Of a stretch of 49,885 bases of DNA, positions 17,245-25,413 are shown piece after piece. The notes under the pieces were generated by a model. That model was not told the origin of the DNA. It did no database searches and saw nothing but the letters and a program-made list of their open reading frames with translations. Both the position numbers and the translations under genes were made by a program. Origin of the DNA: Thermaceae bacterium (GTDB lineage Bacteria > Deinococcota > Deinococci > Deinococcales > Marinithermaceae); the NCBI GenBank assembly GCA_026985615.1, contig JALSQD010000026.1:1-49885 (forward strand). Reading direction: 5' to 3'. Each line of letters begins with the position of its first letter. Positions within the stretch are counted from its first letter, which is position 1.

Positions 17245-20163
17245 CTACTTTTTCCGCACTAAAATCCACTGCTCGACGCCGACGGTTTTGCCGTTTTCCA
17301 GCTCGGCGACGATTCGCAGCGCGTAGCGGCCCGAGGCGTCTTCGGGCAGGCGGAAGCGACCCGACCAGCCCCCTTCGCTCTGGCTGAGTTCGATACGATC
17401 GCCGTTTGCGGCCTCGATCCAGCACGCGCGCACCGGCGCGTACCAGTGCACCCAGACGGGGAGCTCGCTTCCGGGCACGGCTACGGGCGTCGTGCGCACG
17501 ACGCCCCAGGGCGCTTGGGGGTCGACGTTCAGGAAGATGGGGAATCGGGCTTCCTGATCGCCAGCCTCCGTCACCACCTGGAGCACGAGCGTACCTGTGG
17601 CGTTTTCGGGGAGGTGGATCCGCCCTTCCCACGTCCCGCCGCCCTTGGGCAGCAGCAAGCCGACGACGCGCTGTTCCATGCGCACGAGTATGCGTTCGGG
17701 CTCGCCCTCGACCTGCACGGTGATCCACGGTGCCGCGCCTGGTGGGACCCGCTCGGCCTCGGGCGTCGCGGTGAGGATGCGCAGGCCGGCACCCGCGAAG
17801 ACGCGCCGTTCGGGAGCGCGGACGGCCAGCTCGACGTAGGCGGTCTCGCCCGCGCGCAGCCGCACGGTGGCGCGGTCCTTGGTGGGCGTCCACCCCTGCG
17901 GGAGCCAGGCGCGCGGCAGTGTGACCGTGTACGCGCCCGGAGGGAGGCCGGCCAGACGGAAGCTGCCGTCCGTCTCGGTGTAGAGGGTTGTAACGCGCCC
18001 CTCGGGGTTTTCCACCTGGACCACGAAGCGTTGCGGCGGGGGTGTGGTGCCGTCTGCCTCGACGCGCACCTGCCCCTCGAGCACGGAGCGCGCCGCCGCC
18101 TTGAGGAGCACCACGCTCGTCTTCTTGAGCGCGACGGTGACCTCCTTGCGGGCGTCCACCGCCACCACCGTGGCCGGCAGTTCCTCGGTAACGAGCTCGA
18201 CGGTGTAGTCTCCGGGCGGCAGGGCGATGCGGAAGCGCCCCTGCGCGTTGGTGCGGACCACGCGCCCGCCCGCGCGAACCGCCAGGTCGGCGCGCAGCTC
18301 GGGGGCGCCTTCGACCTCCACCCGTCCCTCGATCCAGCCGACGCGGCGCCCCCCGAAGGTGCGGCTGACCGCCTCCGGTACGTTCAGGGTGATGGGTGCG
18401 GTCGCCGAGAGGCTGAAGCGGGTTTGTCCCGCGTACCACTCGTGTCCAAGGAGGGCGTCGAGCCAGGCGCCCGCGAGCGGCGCTTGCAGGGAGAGCGCGG
18501 TATCGAGAGAGGGTTTCCACGGGGCCCAGGTAAGGTCGGCGCGGGTGCGCAGGTAGCTTCCCCCGACGCGGAGCCCCAGCGAGAGCTCGTTCGCGCTGAG
18601 TGGCCACCCCAGGCGCAGGTCGGTGTTCCATAGGGTGAGGCCGTCGCGCTGGCTGAACTGGCTCCCGCCGTAGAGGGCCAGTGACCAAGACCCCTTTTCG
18701 TAGCGCGCCTCCGCTCCGCCCTGGAGGTCGCTCCAGGGAGCGGGGAGGTCGAGGGTCGCCGTCGCGAAGGCGCGGAAACGGTCTTGCGAGGCGTGCAGGC
18801 CGGCAGCGACGGGTACGGGCGTATCGAGCCCTAGTCGTTCGCTGCTGCTAGCGAGCGCGGCGCTCCAGTCGGCCAGGCCCATGCGGGTCCAGTGGATCGC
18901 GGCGCCGGCGCTGAAGGTTCGCGGGCTCACGTCGATCGTGGTGCCGAAGAGCGTGGGCGCACCGGGCTTCCAGTCGAAGCTCGCGCCGGCCTCGACCGCA
19001 GCCTCGCGCCAGCGGGTCGCGTAGTTGAGGGCCCCGGAAAGCTCGGGGCGCTGGGGCATGAACTGGAGCTCGGCCCGCAGGGTATCGCCACGCCCGGAGT
19101 CGGGGGAGCGGCCTCGGTTCAGGCCTACTCTCCCTTGGGCGCGGAAGCTCGGGTCGCTGTCGAGCGCCGCTGAGATGCCAAAACTTACCGGGGGATTGGT
19201 GAGGTCGAGGGTGAACGATCCGCGAGGAACGGGGCCGCTGATGGCGAGCGAGGTCGCGACGTTCTTTTCGGCCAGCCCAAGGGCGAGGCCGTAGCTGGGA
19301 CCGAAGGCCACGCTGAAGTAGCCGCCCTCGAATGTGACCGACGCAGCGCCAGCGGGGATGGAACCAAAGGCATAGCCCGCTCCGAACTGGAGGTGAGCAA
19401 AATCGGAGAGCGGACCCGAAAGTCCGACTGATCCGGAAAAGCGGTTCGGCCAGCTGTAGATCGCACCTGCCCTGCCCACCAGGCGGAAGGGGTCGTCCGG
19501 CCGCCGCAGCGCGATGCGAGTGGTAAGGAGGCCGGTGCGTTCCAGGTTGCCGCGTTCCAGGCGCACGCTCAGGCGGTAGGTGCCGTACTGGGTGATGGGA
19601 ATGCGCAGGCTGGCGCGCTCACCGGGCTCGAGCGCCACGCGCGCGCTGAAGACGGGGACGCCTTCCAGGGTCTCGAGCCGCACGAGGGCCACATCCGCTC
19701 CGTTGCCGGTGTTTTGCAGCTCGAGCTGCGCGTGGCTGAGCGGCGGCAAGTAGTCCACCTCGCGGGTCCACGCGACCTCCAGCCCCGGGGCGTAGGCGAC
19801 GACGGTCGTGGCCTCTGCGCGCGCACCGTTCACCTCGACGGTCAGGCGGTCGCGCGTGCCCGCGAGCGCGCCCTCGGGCACGCGCAGCGTAACGGGGAAG
19901 TAGACCGGCTCCGCGCCCTTGAGGGTGAGGGTGCGGGGCAAGGTGAGCAGCGGCCAGCGGTGTTCGGAGTGGAGCTGGGGCCGCACCTCGCCCTCGCCGT
20001 AGAGGGCAAAGATGTGGGTGACGGTGCTTCCGGGGTCCGCCCCGCGCACGTCGGGCGAGGTGCGCACCACGCGGATGCCTTGGGCCCACGCCAGCGATCC
20101 CAACATCAGGGCGAGCGCGAACCATAGGGGGACGCCGGGGCGCCAAACAGCGCGTGGGGCCAC
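17245..20163 (-). CDS. Large outer-membrane usher-like protein with carboxypeptidase-regulatory-like domains
   Basis: A 972-residue exported protein. Signal peptide ends near SLAWA (about 27). Residues 28-220 are beta-rich and periplasmic-like; 230-600 show alternating polar/hydrophobic short strands with many Gly, Trp, Arg and Ser, the look of a large outer-membrane barrel; two carboxypeptidase-regulatory-like domains follow at about 607-670 (NAQGRFRIALPPGDYTVEL) and 690-765 (TDGSFRLAGLPPGAYTVTL); Ig-like modules fill the rest to LVRKK. The order resembles a chaperone-usher pore with C-terminal plug/Ig domains, but standard PapC motifs are not evident. GTG start at 20163, six bases after a TAGAAT box. 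Confidence 0.6.
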   Translation of the reverse strand: MAPRAVWRPGVPLWFALALMLGSLAWAQGIRVVRTSPDVRGADPGSTVTHIFALYGEGEVRPQLHSEHRWPLLTLPRTLTLKGAEPVYFPVTLRVPEGALAGTRDRLTVEVNGARAEATTVVAYAPGLEVAWTREVDYLPPLSHAQLELQNTGNGADVALVRLETLEGVPVFSARVALEPGERASLRIPITQYGTYRLSVRLERGNLERTGLLTTRIALRRPDDPFRLVGRAGAIYSWPNRFSGSVGLSGPLSDFAHLQFGAGYAFGSIPAGAASVTFEGGYFSVAFGPSYGLALGLAEKNVATSLAISGPVPRGSFTLDLTNPPVSFGISAALDSDPSFRAQGRVGLNRGRSPDSGRGDTLRAELQFMPQRPELSGALNYATRWREAAVEAGASFDWKPGAPTLFGTTIDVSPRTFSAGAAIHWTRMGLADWSAALASSSERLGLDTPVPVAAGLHASQDRFRAFATATLDLPAPWSDLQGGAEARYEKGSWSLALYGGSQFSQRDGLTLWNTDLRLGWPLSANELSLGLRVGGSYLRTRADLTWAPWKPSLDTALSLQAPLAGAWLDALLGHEWYAGQTRFSLSATAPITLNVPEAVSRTFGGRRVGWIEGRVEVEGAPELRADLAVRAGGRVVRTNAQGRFRIALPPGDYTVELVTEELPATVVAVDARKEVTVALKKTSVVLLKAAARSVLEGQVRVEADGTTPPPQRFVVQVENPEGRVTTLYTETDGSFRLAGLPPGAYTVTLPRAWLPQGWTPTKDRATVRLRAGETAYVELAVRAPERRVFAGAGLRILTATPEAERVPPGAAPWITVQVEGEPERILVRMEQRVVGLLLPKGGGTWEGRIHLPENATGTLVLQVVTEAGDQEARFPIFLNVDPQAPWGVVRTTPVAVPGSELPVWVHWYAPVRACWIEAANGDRIELSQSEGGWSGRFRLPEDASGRYALRIVAELENGKTVGVEQWILVRKK

Positions 20164-20169
20164 GCCCCC

Positions 20170-20175
20170 ATTCTA
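20170..20175 (-). promoter_or_regulatory. -10 box of a leaderless promoter (usher-like gene)
   Basis: ATTCTA on the plus strand (TAGAAT on the minus strand), six bases upstream of the GTG start at 20163. Supports the chosen start. Confidence 0.5.
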
Positions 20176-20271
20176 AACGCGGTTGTCAGAGCGTTTTTGC
20201 CCTCAAACGAGGGTAGATGTGCGTGGCGGCGCGCGCATAGAGTAAGATTAGAAAACTGCGGGGACTTTGTT

Positions 20272-21441
20272 ATGCGAAACCATTGGTGGATTGCAGGGTT
20301 TATTTGGTTTGTCACGGGCGCGGTCGCGCAGATCAACGCGGTCTGGGTCATCCACGACTACGAGATCGTGGGCGGCGAGCTGCACGAGTACGTGGGTACC
20401 AAGACGTTTCCGGTGAACAGCATCGACGAGGTGCGCGCCCTTGCGGACGTCGTGCGGCGCGAGGCGCGCCCGGCGCGCTGGGTCTACGACCCCAAGCGCG
20501 GCTGGGTGGCGCTGCAGCGGCGCGGTTACCGGATGGACGTGGTGGTGGCGGTCATCGCCTACCGCGACGCCGCTTTCCTGGGCAAGACCCAGTTCGTGAT
20601 CCCGGTGGAGGTGGTCGAGCCCGAGCCAAGCGTGACCGAATGGTACGCCCGGGGCGTGCGCGCGCTTGTGGGCGAGGGAGTGACCAACTTTTGGGGCTCG
20701 AGCCCCGCCCGCGTCCACAACATCCGCACCGGCGCGGAGCTGCTAAACGGCACCTGGATCCCGCGCGGCGCCGAGTTCTCCTTCAATGCCGCTGTGGGGC
20801 CGATCGACGAGGACCACGGCTTCGTGGAATCGCTGGTCATCGTCGGCGACGCCACCGAGAAGGGCGTGGGCGGCGGCATCTGCCAGGTCTCCACCACCAC
20901 CTTCCGGGCCGCCTTCCTGGCAGGGCTGCCCATTACCGAGCGCCATCCGCACAGCTACCAGCTGCGTTACTACCGCCCGCTGGGCCTTGACGCGACGATC
21001 TACCAGCCCTGGCGCGATCTGAAGTTCATGAACGACACTTCTGGCGACCTGCTCCTGCTTGCCCAGGTGCGCGGATCCAAGCTCTACGTGCGCCTCTTTG
21101 GCACCCCCGACCGCGAGGTCTCCTGGGACGGGCCCTTCGTGCGCGACCGCAAGCCGCCGCTCGAGCCCCGCGAGATCGTGGACGATAGCCTGGCACCGGG
21201 CGAGCGCAAGCAGGTGGACTGGGCCGCGGAGGGCCTGACCGCCACGGTGACGCGAACGGTGCGCTACGCCGACGGCCGCGTGGTCGAGGAGGTCTTCGAG
21301 AGCGCCTACCGTCCCTGGGGCGACGTCTACCTGGTAGGGCCGCAGCTGCCCGAGCCCGCCGTTCCCCTGCCCCCCGTGATCGATGTCGGAGCGGACCGCA
21401 GCGGGGCAGTCCGGGCGGCCACGGAGAACGAGACTCCCTAA
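20272..21441 (+). CDS. VanW family exported protein
   Basis: A 389-residue protein with an N-terminal membrane/signal segment (MRNHWWIAGFIWFVTGAVAQ). The VanW-like domain covers about 140-270: NFWGSSPARVHNIRTGAELLNG, ...GGGICQVSTT, ITERHPHSYQLRYY and DLKFMNDT, matching the domain found in vancomycin-resistance accessory proteins and in many cell-envelope proteins lacking any resistance role. Its biochemical function is unknown; peptidoglycan-associated work is plausible. A TAAGAT box at 20242-20247 gives a short leader. Open frame upstream of 20272 is not supported. Confidence 0.82.
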   Translation: MRNHWWIAGFIWFVTGAVAQINAVWVIHDYEIVGGELHEYVGTKTFPVNSIDEVRALADVVRREARPARWVYDPKRGWVALQRRGYRMDVVVAVIAYRDAAFLGKTQFVIPVEVVEPEPSVTEWYARGVRALVGEGVTNFWGSSPARVHNIRTGAELLNGTWIPRGAEFSFNAAVGPIDEDHGFVESLVIVGDATEKGVGGGICQVSTTTFRAAFLAGLPITERHPHSYQLRYYRPLGLDATIYQPWRDLKFMNDTSGDLLLLAQVRGSKLYVRLFGTPDREVSWDGPFVRDRKPPLEPREIVDDSLAPGERKQVDWAAEGLTATVTRTVRYADGRVVEEVFESAYRPWGDVYLVGPQLPEPAVPLPPVIDVGADRSGAVRAATENETP

Positions 21442-21477
21442 CCCGCCCTGCATCACCCCCCGGCCCCCGGGGGCGGG
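21442..21477. terminator. Hairpin between convergent VanW and the wzz region
   Basis: CCCGCCC (21442-21448) pairs with GGGCGGG (21471-21477), and a central CCCCCGGGGG palindrome lies inside. There is no T-run, so it is at best a weak or factor-dependent terminator. Confidence 0.3.
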
Positions 21478-21480
21478 CTA

Positions 21481-21672
21481 CTAAGCGCCGAACTTTTGCA
21501 GCTTGCCTGCGTGGGCCAGCAGGAGCGGCAGCACGTGGGTGCCGTGCAGATCGCCCAGAACCCCTTTGGCCGCCTCCTCCTCGGTGAAGCGCCGGGCTAC
21601 GTCGTTACGTAGGTTAGGCCCGTAAAGGAGGAAGGGCGCAGGGTGTCGGGAGTGTCCCTTCGTCGTGCCAGG
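21481..21672 (-). pseudogene. Duplicated 3' end of apgM (gene fragment)
   Basis: About 190 bases whose minus-strand translation ends ...HAGKLQKFGA then TAG, exactly like the end of intact apgM at 23594. The last roughly 60 codons are alignable, without frameshift, with about 115 bases nearly identical (four differences counted by eye) and the remainder more diverged. There is no start and the copy merges at its upstream end into the wzz stop region. It is a remnant of either a second apgM or an integration event, and forms a direct repeat flanking the wzz gene. Confidence 0.85.
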
Positions 21673-21674
21673 AG

Positions 21675-23555
21675 TTACGGGTGGGATGGCGATGAGCTTT
21701 CGTCCGCAGGCTCTTCTAGGGCGGCTGTAAGAAAAGCTAGGAGAATCCCGAACATTGCGCCAAACACCAGCGCGAGCGCCAAAGTCAAAGCGGCTTTTGG
21801 CGATACCGGATTTGGGTTTGGAAAAGCAGCAGCTAGCAACTGGGCCTGCCCGTCCTTGACGCTGGCCAGCTCGATATCAAGATCAACTTTCTTCTGTTTG
21901 AGTGCGAGGTAGGTTTCTTTATACAGCCGCAAGGACTCCGCTAGGCGTGACGACTGGGTTTCAGCACGTGCTACTTTTTGCTTCAGCTCCTGAATAGCTT
22001 TGCCATTGCTAGCAAGCAAGTCGTTGATAGAGCTTAACTGCCCCTGTAGTTGTGCGATTTGCGCGTCAAGGTCCAGCAACGAAGTTCGAAGCTCGGTGTA
22101 CACAGGGTTTGAGTTTTCAAAAAATACATTATTAGCAGTTCCAATGTATTGTGAATATAATTTTAGCGTATCTTGGTACAAATTGCGGGCCGTTTGGAGC
22201 TTTAGCTCCAGGTCAGCTTTCTTTGCTTCCGAACTCACAAGTTGGCGACGGAGGCTCTTTTCCCGACGGGAAAGCTCGGCTCGTTCAGATTCAAGCTGCG
22301 CTTTTTCTTTATCTAATGCCTTTAAGGCGCTTTCGAGCTGGTTTTTCCGGTTCAAAAGCGCCATATGCGCGTTGTTTATCGTTTCGTTGAGCAGTACGAG
22401 GTCGCGCAGTGCGCTGAGGTTGCCTGAGATGGCTGCTGTTGCTACGGGGTCGCTGGTAACTTCCCGCTGTAAGACCAGACGATCCGGCGTCTCTTCGAGT
22501 TGGGCAAGGGTGGTTGCCAGACTAGATGCCGTCTTAGCTTGCTCGACTTTCATGTCTTCAAGTCTTAGCTCGATTTCGGCTAAGCGTTTTTGATACCGGC
22601 TCAGAGTGCTCTTCCACAATTCAAACGGCGTTTGTGATGTCAGTTCTTCAAGAGCCTTACTGTATTCTTGGTATGCAGCTTCACGCCGTTTGAGCTCGGC
22701 ATCTAGTCTGTTCAAAGCTTCTTCAAGATTTTTGTTAAAAAATATTAGGTCGTTTGCATTAGGCTGGCCGTCAAAGATCTCTTTTTCCGCCTCGGCTTGC
22801 CTCTGCACCACTTCTCGTTTAGATTTCAATTCCTGTAGCTTTATTCGCATGGATTCGGCCTCGTTTTGCAGGCTAACTTGTTGATCCCGCCGACTATCCA
22901 GCTCCTTTTTCCACAACTCCAAGGGGTTTGAAGCGTTGAACTCCGCCCACGCGTCTTCCGCTTCGCGGTAATTGCGTTCTGCTTGGACAAGCTGGGCACT
23001 AAGCGCCTGTATTCCCGACTCCAGTTGCGATGTTGACATCCGATTGATGCTACGCACTGCCGCTCGCGCCCAGGCGTTGGCTATTTTCGCGGCTTCGTCG
23101 GGGCTTTGTGCCTGCGCGGATAGGTTAACGAACAACATTTGGCCGGACTGGGGATTGGCCTTTTGGGGCTCAATGGAAAGGTCGGTCATCCGTTCAAGTT
23201 TGCGAGATAACTCGGCCAGAGTCGGCTGGGGGGCTGCCGAGTTCGCACTGAGGTCTTCAAGGAGTATCTTGGCGGCATCAACGAAGACCGCCTGTGACTG
23301 CAAGAGCGGTTTGAGCGTTTCGGGCAGCAGGTTCGCGGTTGATTTGACAACGATTTTATCTTCGAGCCGGGCAGTAACGTTTGTTGGGAGTACGCTAACA
23401 ATGGCGTACGAAGAGTACGTCTTGGGGGATAGCATTATGTATGCAAGAGCTCCTGCCAGCGAAACGATTATGGCGAAACCAATCAGTCGCCGTTTGCTCG
23501 TCAGTATATGAACAATATCGCGCAACGACAGTTCGTCGATGTCTACTTCGTGCAT
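21675..23555 (-). CDS. Wzz/GumC-type polysaccharide chain-length determinant
   Basis: A 626-residue inner-membrane protein. It begins with a short cytoplasmic stretch and a membrane helix at about 25-45 (IGFAIIVSLAGALAYIMLS), then the Wzz domain (TYSSYAIVSVLP), a very long periplasmic coiled coil at about 180-560 rich in Leu, Glu, Gln, Arg and Lys, and a second membrane helix near the C-terminus (ALTLALALVFGAMFGILLAFL) preceded by NPNPVSPKAA. No C-terminal tyrosine-kinase domain. Such proteins set the length of exported polysaccharides. No polysaccharide genes are adjacent. Base composition is clearly lower in GC than all neighbours, and the gene is bracketed by apgM repeats, so acquisition by transfer is likely. 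Confidence 0.85.
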   Translation of the reverse strand: MHEVDIDELSLRDIVHILTSKRRLIGFAIIVSLAGALAYIMLSPKTYSSYAIVSVLPTNVTARLEDKIVVKSTANLLPETLKPLLQSQAVFVDAAKILLEDLSANSAAPQPTLAELSRKLERMTDLSIEPQKANPQSGQMLFVNLSAQAQSPDEAAKIANAWARAAVRSINRMSTSQLESGIQALSAQLVQAERNYREAEDAWAEFNASNPLELWKKELDSRRDQQVSLQNEAESMRIKLQELKSKREVVQRQAEAEKEIFDGQPNANDLIFFNKNLEEALNRLDAELKRREAAYQEYSKALEELTSQTPFELWKSTLSRYQKRLAEIELRLEDMKVEQAKTASSLATTLAQLEETPDRLVLQREVTSDPVATAAISGNLSALRDLVLLNETINNAHMALLNRKNQLESALKALDKEKAQLESERAELSRREKSLRRQLVSSEAKKADLELKLQTARNLYQDTLKLYSQYIGTANNVFFENSNPVYTELRTSLLDLDAQIAQLQGQLSSINDLLASNGKAIQELKQKVARAETQSSRLAESLRLYKETYLALKQKKVDLDIELASVKDGQAQLLAAAFPNPNPVSPKAALTLALALVFGAMFGILLAFLTAALEEPADESSSPSHP

Positions 23556-23561
23556 GGGAAA

Positions 23562-23567
23562 AGAATA
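23562..23567 (-). promoter_or_regulatory. Possible -10 box before wzz
   Basis: AGAATA on the plus strand (TATTCT on the minus strand), six bases before the wzz ATG at 23555, within the 38-base gap after apgM. It fits the leaderless spacing, but readthrough from apgM is also possible. Confidence 0.35.
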
Positions 23568-23593
23568 CCATTAGCAAACAGAGCCAGACGTGC

Positions 23594-24829
23594 CTATGCC
23601 CCGAACTTTTGCAGCTTGCCCGCGTGGGCCAGCAGGAGCGGCAGCACTTGGGTGCCGTGCAGATCGCCCAGAACCCCTTTGGCCGCCTCCTCCTCGGTGA
23701 AGCGCTGGGCGGCATCCGCGCGCAGGTTGGGCCCGTAAAGGAGGAAGGGCACCGGGTGCCAGGAGTGCGCCTTCATCACGCTGGGGGTCGAGTGGTCGCC
23801 GGTGATGGCGATCACGTCGGCCCCCAGCGCCAGCAGCTCGGGCAGCAGGGCGTCAAAGCGCTCGATCTTGTGCACCTTGGCCTCGAAGTCGCCGTCCTCG
23901 CCGGTGGAGTCGGTCTTCTTGAAGTGGAGGTAGAAGTAGTCGAAGGCGTCCCAGTTGGCCTTCAGCGCCGCGAGCTTGCCCTCGGGGGCGTCGGGGTCCT
24001 CGCCGACCTCGACCTCGAGCGGGGTCATGCCCACCAGCGAGGCTACCCCGCGGTACATCGGGTAGCTGGCGATGGCCGCCGGGGTGAGGCGGGTGATCTC
24101 ACCCAGGGTGGGCCAGACGGGCCGCTTGGAGACACCGCGCAGCAGCACCCCGTTGATCTTGGGCTCGTCCGCGAGCACCTGGCGGGCCAGCGCGCTGAAC
24201 TTGTTGAGCACGTCGGCGGTGCGGGCGCTCGCCTCGTCGCTCTCGTCGAAGGGGCGGGCCTCCAGCGGCGGCACGCCGGTCTTCTGGGGGTCGGTGTCGT
24301 GCACCCGCTCGCCCAGCCCCGCGCCGCGCAGCACCAGCACGAAGCGGTGCTCCGACTCGGTGCGGAGCTCGATCTTCACGCCGTCGATCTCGTGGATGCG
24401 CTCGCGCAGCTTGGCGAGGACGCGCCGGTTCTCCTCGGTGGGGGGGCGGTCGGCGCGGCGGTCGGCCACGGTGCCGTCGGGGCCCAGCGTGGCGAAGTTG
24501 CCGCGCACGGCCACGTCGCCCTCGCCCAGCTCGATGCCCAGCCCCAGCGCCGAGAGCACGCCGCGCCCCACCTCGTAGGTGAGGGGGTCGTAGCCGAAGA
24601 GGCTGAGGTGGCCCGGCCCCGAGCCGGGGGCGAAGCCGGGGGCCACCAGGGTGACGCGCCCCAGGTTGGCCTTCTCGGCCAGGGCGTCGAGGTTGGGGGT
24701 GTGGGCGGCGGCCAGCTCGGTGGGGCCGCCCGGCTCGCGGGGCAGCCCGCCCACGCCGTCGAGGACGACGAAGAGGATCTTGCTGGGGGTCTTGCGGCTG
24801 AGTTCGCGAATGTGGGGCAGGAGATCCAT
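23594..24829 (-). CDS. apgM: 2,3-bisphosphoglycerate-independent phosphoglycerate mutase, archaeal type
   Basis: A 411-residue alkaline-phosphatase-superfamily enzyme interconverting 3- and 2-phosphoglycerate in glycolysis. VLDGVGGLP near residue 25 carries the first metal ligand Asp, GSGPGHLSLFGYDPL holds the catalytic Ser/substrate region, and GDHSTPSVMKAHSWHPVPFLLYG carries the late Asp-His metal ligands. This is the ApgM branch (about 400 residues), not the larger bacterial GpmI. The gene is intact; a diverged copy of its last 60 codons lies beyond wzz at 21481-21672. Confidence 0.94.
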   Translation of the reverse strand: MDLLPHIRELSRKTPSKILFVVLDGVGGLPREPGGPTELAAAHTPNLDALAEKANLGRVTLVAPGFAPGSGPGHLSLFGYDPLTYEVGRGVLSALGLGIELGEGDVAVRGNFATLGPDGTVADRRADRPPTEENRRVLAKLRERIHEIDGVKIELRTESEHRFVLVLRGAGLGERVHDTDPQKTGVPPLEARPFDESDEASARTADVLNKFSALARQVLADEPKINGVLLRGVSKRPVWPTLGEITRLTPAAIASYPMYRGVASLVGMTPLEVEVGEDPDAPEGKLAALKANWDAFDYFYLHFKKTDSTGEDGDFEAKVHKIERFDALLPELLALGADVIAITGDHSTPSVMKAHSWHPVPFLLYGPNLRADAAQRFTEEEAAKGVLGDLHGTQVLPLLLAHAGKLQKFGA

Positions 24830-24853
24830 GCCCTTAGTCTACCTCTATCGCGG

Positions 24854-24944
24854 CATGAGGGTTGCAATAATAGTTATTCTCACCAGTTAATAAGATTGAC
24901 ATTATTATTATCAGGTGATATGCTATTAAGCGCGAAAGGGGGCG
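24854..24944 (+). promoter_or_regulatory. Near-consensus promoter with AT-rich dyads, stress operon
   Basis: TTGACA (24896-24901), a 17-base spacer and TATGCT (24919-24924) form the best promoter in the window. The surrounding bases are unusually AT-rich: AATAA...TTATT around 24866-24878 and ATTATTATTATC across the spacer resemble Fur/PerR-family boxes. The start codon at 24945 follows a G-rich ribosome-binding site. Regulation by a metal- or peroxide-sensing Fur-type protein is inference. Confidence 0.65.
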
Positions 24945-25400
24945 ATGATGGTGTGGCGCAAGTGGTTGGAAAGCCTGCAGGAGCGCAGGCGGAAGCAGCT
25001 GCTGCGCTTGCTGGAAGCGCGCTACCTGGACGAGGCGGCCGACGCCGAGCGGGTGGAGCGGGCGGTGGATGACATGCCCTATCCTCACCTGCGCGCGGTG
25101 CTGGCGCGCGTCGCCGAGCGCGAGCGCCGGCATGCGGGGTGGCTGCGCGAGAAGATCCGCTCGTTGGGTGGTACGCCCCCGCCCCCGCCCGAGGTTCCGG
25201 ACGCGCCGACGTGGCGGGAGGTGATCGAGGCCTTCGAGTCGGAGAAGGCCGACCTGGTGCGTTACGTCGAGGACGTGTACGGCGTGGGTGACCCCGAGGT
25301 GCGAGGTTTGCTTGAGCGCATTCGCCGGGAGGAGGAGGAAAACTACCGCGATCTGCTCGAGCTGGTGACGCGCTCCGAGGCTCATGCGGACGGAGCGTAG
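24945..25400 (+). CDS. Ferritin-like helical protein (partial di-iron ligand set)
   Basis: A 151-residue, highly charged, all-helical protein with no signal peptide. The first helix pair has LLRLLEARYLDEAADAERV and AERERRHAGWLREKI, giving an ExxH pair as in rubrerythrin-like and ferritin-like proteins; the second half has FESEKADLVRYVEDVYG and RIRREEEENYRDLLEL, where the ExxH expected by symmetry is EEEN. So a ferritin-like fold with an incomplete metal site is the best reading, at moderate confidence. A Pro-rich linker (PPPPPEVPDAP) joins the halves. First gene of a four-gene cluster. Confidence 0.6.
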   Translation: MMVWRKWLESLQERRRKQLLRLLEARYLDEAADAERVERAVDDMPYPHLRAVLARVAERERRHAGWLREKIRSLGGTPPPPPEVPDAPTWREVIEAFESEKADLVRYVEDVYGVGDPEVRGLLERIRREEEENYRDLLELVTRSEAHADGA

Positions 25401-25413
25401 GAAGGAGGGCGCG

